Shown in pieces: positions 24,237 through 31,367 of a DNA stretch of 64,000 nucleotides. Within the stretch, counting starts at the first letter, position 1, and every line of letters begins with the position of its first letter. The notes under the pieces are model-generated. The model made no database searches, was not told the DNA's origin, and saw nothing but the letters and a program-made list of their open reading frames with translations. The position numbers and the translations under genes are program-made. The DNA comes from Christensenella sp. UBA2853. GTDB lineage: Bacteria; Bacillota; Clostridia; Christensenellales; Aristaeellaceae. The stretch spans positions 33,384-97,383 of the forward strand of contig DEFL01000076.1 of the NCBI GenBank assembly GCA_002350845.1, read 5' to 3'.

Positions 24237-26312
24237 TCAGTGCTGCGACAGATCCGGGAAATGTTCGTCTGTTTCCAGTTCATAGATGCGGACGCCGTCA
24301 AACTTCCGGATCAGTTTCAGCATACAGTTGAACGGCTTCCAGTCCTTCATCTTTTCCTCTTCAGGCAGCTGTTCATAGTGTGCCCAGATCTCTTCGCTCT
24401 TCAGATCGCCGTCCATGGCCAGGACATGGGTGCGCATATGCTCACGGAGCATTTTGTGATATTCCTTTTCGCTGTACCCGCGCGGGACCTTTGCCTTTTC
24501 GTAGGCGTCACCATACTGCCAGCCCATGGACTGACGGTCCCGGACCCAACGCTCATGCTCGAGCGGGGCGAACTGGCAGATCTGTTCCCAGGTGAATATT
24601 TTAAGCATGCTGAATCCGACGGGGCGGTCGGTATAAAAGCAGTTGATGACATGAAGATACCGGCTGAAGCTCTTGACCTGATTGATATTGAGAAGCTTGT
24701 ACTCCAGGGACAGTGTTTCGAACTCTTTTTCCAGCTGCTCCGGCGCGACGCTGTCTTCGCGGCCGTCATAGGTATAGCGGGCATTGAGCGCGACGGCAAA
24801 ATCGTGGATATGCAGGAAGTTGCTGGAAGAGAGATAGATATGCTTGTTCTCATAACTGGCTGCGGCCGTGGTGCACCGGATATTCAGAGGGATTCCATCC
24901 GTATTGACAATCCGCTCGATATCTCTCTGGAACCGTTTCTTCTCCCCGGCCATATCACTGTAGGCCTTGAGCCGGGGCTCGTCCCCGGTGCACCCATTCT
25001 TCTTCCATTGCCTGCAGGCTTCTTTGTATGCCTGGATTTTGTCGTGCTCATCCTCATCAAATATATAATTTGCGCGGATCTGACTGCCTCTGAAATCAAA
25101 CTCAACGGACATGGGCTGCAGTTCTGTGCGCGAATTGCGGCCATAGGCCGTGCGGTCCCAGCACTGGAGTTCATCGCACAGCATCAGCAGATAGGCCAGG
25201 GGATGCTGATCCATGGCCAGGGTGGGTTTGTCCATGGACGGATCTTTATAAAAGGCAATGGAGAATTTATAGAGTGAGTTGTGCAGGAGGATGGCGGAGA
25301 GCGCATCCACGTGCGCTGCGTTGAGGTCGTCACCGAAAGTGTCTGCCAGTTCCGCATACAGCCTTGCCGCGCTGAAGAAGGCATGATCCATAAAGCATCC
25401 GAAGCGTTCGGGATGAGTTGGCTTGTTTTCCAGAACGTTCATCAGATAGCCCTCGGTGAAACCGTAGGTTTTTCCAAGCTTCTGCGTGATGTCAAAGGCG
25501 AGAAGTTCCGTCACGGAATGGAAGGAACGGCCGTAAATCTTCTGAAACTGTTCTGCGGCGGCATCCCCGAGCCGGGTCAGCACATCGACATTCCGGTAGG
25601 CCACCAGGAGGCTGCTGTCCCCGCGCTTTTTGTGGTTCACTTCAAAGTAGGACATCACCTGCTCAAAGGGCAGTTCAAAGGGATAGCCGATATCATGGAA
25701 CAGGGAAGTCAGGCCCCAGTACTCCAGGAAAAAGGCAGCCGCTTTGCGGTCTTCCGCTTTGTTGGTGTCACGGGGATCAAAATGGTAAAACGTCTTGAAC
25801 GCTGTCCGGAAGGGTTTGTTCGTTTCATAAATGGCAAGACCCAGCGCGAACACATAGACCGAATGAGAATAATGATCCCGGTGCTTGAGCAGCAGGGAAC
25901 TTCCGTTGGATTCAAACTCGCTGAGCAGTTCGACCATTTTTTTGGACTTGCCGTATCGTCCGAAAAACATTTCCAGGTAACAGTAATAGACGGTGTATGC
26001 GTCCTCAGCGATTCCCGAATCGATGAAGCGCTCCAGCTCTCTTTCAAGGCAGAGGCGGTCAATGTCCATCTGCATATTGTAGGGAATCTGGCATGGCGCG
26101 ATGCTGGTGCCTCTCCATTTGCCGTCCTTCTTTTCTGCCTTTTCCATGTCGGGCCTGAACCTGAGTTCCTCGCAGCGATTGTGAAGGAAGCGGAGAGAAG
26201 CGGTTTTCAGATCCAGCTTTTTGCTCTGATAGAGATACGGCTCTCTGGGGCCGATACCCGGTCCGAAATCCCGCTGGTTCATTTCACGCATTTGTTTCAG
26301 TGCAGTATACAT
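24237..26312 (-). CDS. HD-domain protein with C-terminal RyR-like domain
   Basis: A 691-residue cytoplasmic protein. Residues 140-260 look like an HD-type phosphohydrolase core: HRDHYSHSVYVFALG (His144-His150), then GLTSLFHDIGYPFE with the His206-Asp207 doublet, and further His residues at DHAFFSAARLY and LSAILLHNS. The C-terminal part, from about residue 577, reads PLEHERWVRDRQSMGWQYG and, after an insertion, HYEQLPEEEKMKDW and a final helix; this is the pattern of prokaryotic RyR (ryanodine-receptor repeat, PF02026) domains, which are thought to bind small ligands in nucleotide-signalling systems. No membrane segment. Monocistronic with its own promoter. The HD part is well supported; the RyR call rests on the E-H-x-R-W, G-W-x-Y-G and L-P-x-E-E-K motifs. 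Substrate unknown. Confidence 0.7.
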   Translation of the reverse strand: MYTALKQMREMNQRDFGPGIGPREPYLYQSKKLDLKTASLRFLHNRCEELRFRPDMEKAEKKDGKWRGTSIAPCQIPYNMQMDIDRLCLERELERFIDSGIAEDAYTVYYCYLEMFFGRYGKSKKMVELLSEFESNGSSLLLKHRDHYSHSVYVFALGLAIYETNKPFRTAFKTFYHFDPRDTNKAEDRKAAAFFLEYWGLTSLFHDIGYPFELPFEQVMSYFEVNHKKRGDSSLLVAYRNVDVLTRLGDAAAEQFQKIYGRSFHSVTELLAFDITQKLGKTYGFTEGYLMNVLENKPTHPERFGCFMDHAFFSAARLYAELADTFGDDLNAAHVDALSAILLHNSLYKFSIAFYKDPSMDKPTLAMDQHPLAYLLMLCDELQCWDRTAYGRNSRTELQPMSVEFDFRGSQIRANYIFDEDEHDKIQAYKEACRQWKKNGCTGDEPRLKAYSDMAGEKKRFQRDIERIVNTDGIPLNIRCTTAAASYENKHIYLSSSNFLHIHDFAVALNARYTYDGREDSVAPEQLEKEFETLSLEYKLLNINQVKSFSRYLHVINCFYTDRPVGFSMLKIFTWEQICQFAPLEHERWVRDRQSMGWQYGDAYEKAKVPRGYSEKEYHKMLREHMRTHVLAMDGDLKSEEIWAHYEQLPEEEKMKDWKPFNCMLKLIRKFDGVRIYELETDEHFPDLSQH

Positions 26313-26431
26313 ATGTTTTCCTCCCAGAATGGACGTTCATGGAATGCAGGGAGACCGCAGGAAAGGCTGGACTGTCGGTCCGCCGGGCACGGCCTGCAGG
26401 GATGATGTTTTTTCCATGTGATGACAGACCC

Positions 26432-26460
26432 ATTGTAAGAAAAAACAGGGATGAGATCAA
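26432..26460 (-). promoter_or_regulatory. Promoter of the HD-RyR gene
   Basis: On the minus strand: TTGATC (plus 26455-26460), 17 bp, TACAAT (plus 26432-26437), leaving a leader of about 110 bases before the ATG. Confidence 0.65.
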
Positions 26461-26516
26461 GTCTGGAGAGCGGAAAAAAACGGGGAAGCGGGGACGATCC
26501 GGGAAGAATGCAGGCA

Positions 26517-26547
26517 TGAAAAAATCCCCGGACGTCTGTCCGGGGAT
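26517..26547 (-). terminator. Terminator of the GG-leader SH3 gene
   Basis: ATCCCCGGAC/GTCCGGGGAT (26525-26546) with loop GTCT, directly followed on the minus strand by TTTTTTC. Confidence 0.9.
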
Positions 26548-26557
26548 GGTCATGTCA

Positions 26558-26851
26558 TTATCTGCGGGGGAGTCCGACGATGGACGCTGCGACCCAGCCG
26601 GTCTGCTGCTGTCCTTTTTTATTGGTGAAGGTGATCATGACATAGTTCCGGTTGCTGACTGCGTCATAGACCGGATGGGTTTCATCGATGGTGTCGACAA
26701 TCGTTCCGTTGGGCAGGGATGCAATCTGGTTCCTTTCGCCCGAGGTGGGTGCACGACGTACTGCGGCATTGAGTCCTTCGGAGCCGGTATTGATTGTGCG
26801 CTGCACACCGCCGGTCACCTGTTCCATAGCGTTCAGATCGAGTTCTTTCAT
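26558..26851 (-). CDS. SH3-domain protein with a double-glycine leader
   Basis: A 97-residue protein. The start at 26851 is set by AAGGAGG eleven bases upstream and gives MKELDLNAMEQVTGG, a bacteriocin-type leader with the Glu/Leu/Met pattern and Gly14-Gly15 at the cleavage position. The rest is a bacterial SH3-like (SH3b) domain: GLNAAVRRAPTSGE replaces the usual LNVRSGPS, then SLPNGTIVD, and GWVAASIVGL at the end. Double-glycine leaders are removed by C39-peptidase ABC exporters (PCAT), none of which is encoded here. The core is not cysteine-rich and does not look like a bacteriocin. It may be exported to bind cell wall or act as a leaderless carrier. The MATE transporter gene ends 138 bases upstream on the same strand. 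Confidence 0.75.
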   Translation of the reverse strand: MKELDLNAMEQVTGGVQRTINTGSEGLNAAVRRAPTSGERNQIASLPNGTIVDTIDETHPVYDAVSNRNYVMITFTNKKGQQQTGWVAASIVGLPRR

Positions 26852-26990
26852 GAATGTATCCTCCTTCATCTTTCGATTGTTTTTCTGTTTTTCAGGCGGG
26901 TTTTTGTGCCTTCACCTGTTGATACGAAGAAAAGGGAGACCTGGCAGCAGGATTTCAGATTTTTGTCCCGATTTTTTTCCTGCGCCGGGA

Positions 26991-28364
26991 TCAGGCAGAC
27001 GGTTCATCGGCTTTGGGCAGGCGGCGCATAAAGCGCAGCATGAAGAACAGCGCGAGCGGGAAAGCCAGCAGGTAGGCCAAGGGCTGCGCTTCCTGAATGC
27101 CCGCGAGGCCGCGCAGGCGCGAGAGGAGAATCAGCGAGGGGATAAAGAAGAGACCGCTCCGCGCCGAACTCAGAAAGGACGCTCCCAGACGATGGCCGGT
27201 ACTCTGGTAGAGCATTTCAGTGGACATGCTGAAGGGAAGGAAAAGAATCGTGATCATCTGCAGCTGCAGTGCGCGGGTGCCGATGGAGATGACGTCCGGG
27301 TCATTGCGGAAGACGGCGATCAGGTTCCCGGAGAAGAGCAGCGTGAGGACGGCGGAAACAATCAGGATGGCTTCACTGAGCATCACGGTCACCCGGTAGG
27401 CTGAGCGCAGGCGCAGATATTTTTTTGCCCCGAAATTATAGGCACAGACTGGCTGGAAGCCCTGACCGATGCCCAGGGCGAGCGCAAACACGAAGAAAGA
27501 GATTCTTCCCACAATGCTCATGGCGGCCACGGCTGCGTCGCCGTAAACGGCGGCAGAACTGTTCAGGAGAATGCTGGCTACACTGTTGAGCACCTGGCGG
27601 AGCATGCTCGGAAGCCCTGTGGTCATGATATCTCCGATCACCCGCGGACGGGGATCGAACTGCTTCAGAGAGAGGCGTGTGACGGTTCTGCCTCTGAGAA
27701 ACATGCTCAGGAGGATCAGAAAACTGATGACCTGGCTGGCGGCGGTAGCGAGCGCAGCGCCGGCAACCCCCATATGCAGGACAAACATGAGAATGGGGTC
27801 CAGCGCAATATTCAGGATGGCGCCGGACATGAGTCCGATCATGCCCAGGGAGGCTTTTCCTTCATAGCGCAGGAGATTGTTGAGTGTATAGCCGCCGGTC
27901 ATAAACGGCGCGGCGAAGAGAATGGTCAGGAGATAGCTTCTGGCGTGCGGATAGATGGTCTCAGTGCTGCCGAGCGTCAGGATGATCCAGTGATGCAGGG
28001 GAAAGGCGGCCAGAGAGATGATCCCACCGAGCAGGACGGAACAGACAATGCCGGTCGAAGCGACGCGGGACGCATTGCGGTCATCCCTTGCGCCAAGAAG
28101 GCGGGCGGTGATGCTGCCGGCTCCCTGGCCGAACATGAAGCCGACCGCCTGAAGAATGCTCATGAAGCCGAAAACGATGCCCACGGCTGCGCTTTCACTG
28201 GTTCCGAGCTGTCCGACGAACGCGGTGTCGACGAGGTTATAGATGTTCGTGACCAGCATGCTCAGAATGGTGGGGATGCTCAGACGAACAATAAGGCGGG
28301 GAATGGATTCCTCCGTCATGCGGTTGTACTGGGACGATGCACGGCTGCCGGACTGCTGGTTCAT
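26991..28364 (-). CDS. MATE family efflux transporter
   Basis: A 457-residue, 12-helix membrane protein. The start at 28364 follows AAGGAGGTCCTGCAGAGC; the frame upstream of it reads through the promoter region. Typical MATE features: PTILSMLVTNIYNLVDTAFVG near the N-terminus, GQGAGSITARLLGARD at the first loop and the matching GIGQGFQPVCAYNFGAKKY in the second half. It is of the DinF/NorM-like group common in Clostridia, exporting cationic drugs or metabolites with Na+ or H+ exchange. Substrate unknown. It is transcribed toward the GG-leader SH3 gene and divergent from the small membrane protein pair. Confidence 0.92.
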   Translation of the reverse strand: MNQQSGSRASSQYNRMTEESIPRLIVRLSIPTILSMLVTNIYNLVDTAFVGQLGTSESAAVGIVFGFMSILQAVGFMFGQGAGSITARLLGARDDRNASRVASTGIVCSVLLGGIISLAAFPLHHWIILTLGSTETIYPHARSYLLTILFAAPFMTGGYTLNNLLRYEGKASLGMIGLMSGAILNIALDPILMFVLHMGVAGAALATAASQVISFLILLSMFLRGRTVTRLSLKQFDPRPRVIGDIMTTGLPSMLRQVLNSVASILLNSSAAVYGDAAVAAMSIVGRISFFVFALALGIGQGFQPVCAYNFGAKKYLRLRSAYRVTVMLSEAILIVSAVLTLLFSGNLIAVFRNDPDVISIGTRALQLQMITILFLPFSMSTEMLYQSTGHRLGASFLSSARSGLFFIPSLILLSRLRGLAGIQEAQPLAYLLAFPLALFFMLRFMRRLPKADEPSA

Positions 28365-28585
28365 GCTCTGCAGGACCTCCTTGGGCTGATAGGATGATGA
28401 TAGAAGAAAAAGAAGCAAAGCGCAAGACCGCCGGGCAGTTTCAAAAAATCCGCAAAAAAACAGGCTTCCGGAGAGCGAAAGCACTGCCAGACGTCCGCAG
28501 AGAACGTATCAAAAGGTACAGGCAGACAGAAACGCCTGAACGAATGAAGAAAACGCAAACCGCAAAGCGGATGGAGGATATGAGT

Positions 28586-28819
28586 ATGAAACGGACGATT
28601 TTGGTGACAGCAGTTAATTTCCTGGGCGTGATTGCCGTATGGGTCTTTCTTGAACTGCTTTACACACAGTTTACAGGCGGCATTTTTATCAGGAATCTTC
28701 TCAACCCTGTGTACATGATTCCCTGCGGCATTGCAGCGCTCATCACCGCCATTTTTGCCTTCATGGATGAAAAGAAAAGGGCGCAGGAGATCACAACCTA
28801 CGGCACGTATCGCTGGTAA
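28586..28819 (+). CDS. Two-helix small membrane protein, family member 2
   Basis: A 77-residue protein: MKRTILVTAVNFLGVIAVWV, then ELLYTQFTGGIFIRNLLNPV, second helix MIPCGIAALITAIFAF and a charged tail ending TYGTYRW. It aligns without gaps through the helices with the proteins at 15821 and 28871. ATG 28586 follows TGGAGGATATGAGT; the frame is open far upstream (to 28337) but that part overlaps the divergent MATE leader and has no similarity. The C-terminal tail is the most variable part of the family. It is 51 bases ahead of the third copy, so the two form an operon. Confidence 0.85.
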   Translation: MKRTILVTAVNFLGVIAVWVFLELLYTQFTGGIFIRNLLNPVYMIPCGIAALITAIFAFMDEKKRAQEITTYGTYRW

Positions 28820-28870
28820 ACGAAACGGACACAAGAACATGCTGCACAGCGGCCTGAGGAGGACCAGAAG

Positions 28871-29092
28871 ATGATGAAAGCAATCGGAACGGCAGTCCTG
28901 AGTTTTGCAGGTGTCGCTGCAGTCTGGACAGCGCTTGAACTGATCTATACAAGCATAACCGCGGGTGACTTTGTGAGCAATCTCACGCATCCCCTGTTTC
29001 TGATCCCCTGCGTAACAGCAGCCGGGATTGTGGCAGGTTTTTCCTTCCTCTCAGCAAAGAGCAGGACGGCGCACCCTGTAAACGTGCGCTGA
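28871..29092 (+). CDS. Two-helix small membrane protein, family member 3
   Basis: A 73-residue protein: MMKAIGTAVLSFAGVAAVW, ELIYTSITAGDFVSNLTHPLF, second helix LIPCVTAAGIVAGFSFL and a basic tail. It shares the Glu-Leu pair, the T-[GA]-[GD]-x-F-[VI]-x-N-L loop and the Pro at the start of helix 2 with the other two. ATG 28871 (or the next ATG at 28874) follows GAGGAGGACCAGAAG. A terminator follows at 29110. Function unknown; the duplication in tandem and a third dispersed copy suggest selection for dosage or for specialised partners. Confidence 0.83.
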   Translation: MMKAIGTAVLSFAGVAAVWTALELIYTSITAGDFVSNLTHPLFLIPCVTAAGIVAGFSFLSAKSRTAHPVNVR

Positions 29093-29109
29093 GGTCTGCG
29101 ACCCTGATG

Positions 29110-29139
29110 AGCGCTTCGCATCCGTTGCGGCGCTTTTTT
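29110..29139 (+). terminator. Terminator of the small membrane protein pair
   Basis: AGCGC/GCGCT with an inner CGCA/TGCG pairing, followed by TTTTTT. Confidence 0.75.
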
Positions 29140-29207
29140 GCGTTTGGAAAAGATGTTTTGCAGCGGGAAAACGGAAAGATTTCCCCTGCAGAGAGCACAG
29201 ACAGAAC

Positions 29208-29327
29208 ACAGCACGGGCCCCTGGAAGCATGATCTTCCGGAGGCCCGTGCTGTTCTTTCGATTCTGTAAACAGATCCATCCAATGGATGACCTGCAGGAA
29301 GCCCTGTACAGTCCGCTGTCTGTACAG
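29208..29327 (-). terminator. Hairpins downstream of the GH115 operon
   Basis: Two hairpins follow the GH115 stop codon on the minus strand: CTGTACAG repeated as an inverted pair around TCCGCTGT (29304-29327), and a longer one ACAGCACGGGCC/GGCCCGTGCTGT (29208-29219 with 29242-29253) with GGAAG/CTTCC inside. Neither has a long U-run; they may end or stabilise the operon mRNA. Confidence 0.5.
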
Positions 29328-29328
29328 C

Positions 29329-31353
29329 TCAGAATACCTTTTCCAGCGGCACTTCGCCGCGCAGGCGCAGGCACAGCTCGTCATCCGTCAGCTGAACGGT
29401 GCGGTGTGTCTGCAGCACGACGACATGCTCCTCGGGGGAGTCCACAAGCTGTTTTTCCCAGTCATAGAGCATGGTGCCGTCGCCGCGAAGACGCAGGAAG
29501 GCACGCACGCCTTCCAGCACCTGTACGGTCAGCGCAACGCCTGCAAAACAGTCATTGTCATAGAGATGCGCGAAGCGTCCGCGCACGCTGCGCATGGCGC
29601 GGAGGGCCCTGCGGTGAGCTTCAAGGGCCCGGTCAGTCCAGAGATAGGCTTGGAGATCGTTTCCCTCCAGTGCATGGGCGCAGGCCTGACAGAAGGCAAA
29701 GAGGCCTTCACAGCCGGTCCGGTGAATCAGACCCTGCAGGACCATGGTGTCCTCCAGGCGCGCCGCGGCGTCTTCCTCCATCCCGTCCCCGATGCGCCGG
29801 CACAGTCCCAGATAAGCTTTCCAGGAGGAGAGCCCGGTCTCGGCAATAGCGGAAAGATGGCGGAGCTGTTCCCGGAAGGACGGGCAGTCAGCGGCCCAGA
29901 GAAGGGAAGAGACGGGGGCTTCGGTTTCCCCGCGGATCAGGGCATGGGCGAGGGTGCGCAGGGGGAAGTGATAATACTGGTCACCGGCGCGGTCATCCGG
30001 ATGCGGGCCGTAGCGGACGGCGCTGGACGCATATTCCGTGAGGGCATCCGCAGCAGACTGCGTGCCGTAGTAATCCCGGGCAAACGCCTCCGCGGCCCTG
30101 CGCGCATCACAGTGTCCGTCGGTCCACATGCGGCGTACCAGATCAAGCATAAAGAGGTGCGGTTTAATGGAGCCGACATTGATGTTCCAGAGCGTGCAGG
30201 CGTTCCGGTCCAGAATGCGGCGGAGCTCATCGCAGATCGCCTGGGGTGGGTTCTGGAGCATGGTGATATGGTTGGCCGCCTGGAGATCATAGAAACTCAC
30301 ATGGTAGTAAATGCCGCTGGCGCCCTGCTCATTTTCACCGGGCATGGCGTCAACGCGCGGATTGTGGTTGTTCTGACGGCGGGAAACCATGCGGCCGTAG
30401 CCGTTGTCTCCCCACAGGCGGATGACGTCATCGGGCACCTGAAGATATCCGTCCCGGTACAGACTCATCATTTCACCGTAGAGATTGGTGGAAAATACGG
30501 CGTGGGGATCCTTCGCCCGCACCATCTCCATCTGACGGCGCATGACCCTGGAAATAAAGGCGCCCTGCTTTTCCGCCGTGCTGAAACCGGGATCGCTCTC
30601 CCAGAAAGCGCAGTCGCCCTGACCGCGGAAGCCGACCGTCCACACAACGCGCTGTCCCGCATACCGGTCGATCGCTTCCTGCCACAGGGATTCAAATTTC
30701 TCCGGGTACAGGGAATAGGAGGCCTGCAGTCCGGGATAGGCGCGGGCAAACATCCTCGCGCCGAGGAGTTCCGTGTGGTGCTGGGTGATCCACAGGCCCA
30801 TTTCCAGCGCCATATCATTGAGCAGGTGTCCGTCAAAGGCGCGGTCTGTGCCGGGAATCACCATATTGCCCCCGCAGCGGAGCACGGTTTCAAACACGCG
30901 CCTCCAGAGAATGGCGCGTTTTCCCTCCTCAATATGCCAGCCGGTGAGCAGGACTTCATCATTGATAAACCAGCAGCGGTAGCGCACCGCATAGGCCGGG
31001 GACTGCCAGGCAGTGCCTGCGGGCACGGAAGCGGTGTCCATGCGGCGGGGAGAAAGCCCCATCCACCAGGCCAGCGGGAGGATCTGCAGCCATTTTTCGG
31101 ATATGGACAGGAGAGCATAGACAGCGCCGAGATCATTCCCGCACCGGAGACGGAGTTCGTGCTCCTCCACATGCGCGGCATACTGCTCTTCGCCCAGCGC
31201 CGGGTCGAGCACCACACGGATGGTATTGGCAGGACCGTGTCCCGTCAGCGTATCGCGCAGGTCCCGCCTGAGGATATCCGCAGCGCTGTGGATGGCGGGG
31301 ACGGATTCATCTGCTTCGATCACGGTCGAAAGGGAAAGGATGAAATCTTGCAT
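29329..31353 (-). CDS. GH115 family glycoside hydrolase (probable xylan alpha-glucuronidase)
   Basis: A 674-residue cytoplasmic protein. Residues 120-135 contain RYRCWFINDEVLLTGW, close to the GH115 R-G-x-F-I-N-D-E signature, followed by LRCGGNMVIPGTD and WGDNGYGRMVSRRQNNHNP, where GH115 enzymes hold their catalytic-site residues. GH115 releases 1,2-linked glucuronic or 4-O-methylglucuronic acid from xylan and its oligosaccharides. It lacks a signal peptide and is somewhat shorter than most characterised members, consistent with action on imported oligosaccharides. It is the last gene of the permease-permease-binding protein-regulator-GH115 operon, 14 bases after the regulator. Confidence 0.85.
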   Translation of the reverse strand: MQDFILSLSTVIEADESVPAIHSAADILRRDLRDTLTGHGPANTIRVVLDPALGEEQYAAHVEEHELRLRCGNDLGAVYALLSISEKWLQILPLAWWMGLSPRRMDTASVPAGTAWQSPAYAVRYRCWFINDEVLLTGWHIEEGKRAILWRRVFETVLRCGGNMVIPGTDRAFDGHLLNDMALEMGLWITQHHTELLGARMFARAYPGLQASYSLYPEKFESLWQEAIDRYAGQRVVWTVGFRGQGDCAFWESDPGFSTAEKQGAFISRVMRRQMEMVRAKDPHAVFSTNLYGEMMSLYRDGYLQVPDDVIRLWGDNGYGRMVSRRQNNHNPRVDAMPGENEQGASGIYYHVSFYDLQAANHITMLQNPPQAICDELRRILDRNACTLWNINVGSIKPHLFMLDLVRRMWTDGHCDARRAAEAFARDYYGTQSAADALTEYASSAVRYGPHPDDRAGDQYYHFPLRTLAHALIRGETEAPVSSLLWAADCPSFREQLRHLSAIAETGLSSWKAYLGLCRRIGDGMEEDAAARLEDTMVLQGLIHRTGCEGLFAFCQACAHALEGNDLQAYLWTDRALEAHRRALRAMRSVRGRFAHLYDNDCFAGVALTVQVLEGVRAFLRLRGDGTMLYDWEKQLVDSPEEHVVVLQTHRTVQLTDDELCLRLRGEVPLEKVF

Positions 31354-31367
31354 GGGACAGACTCCTT

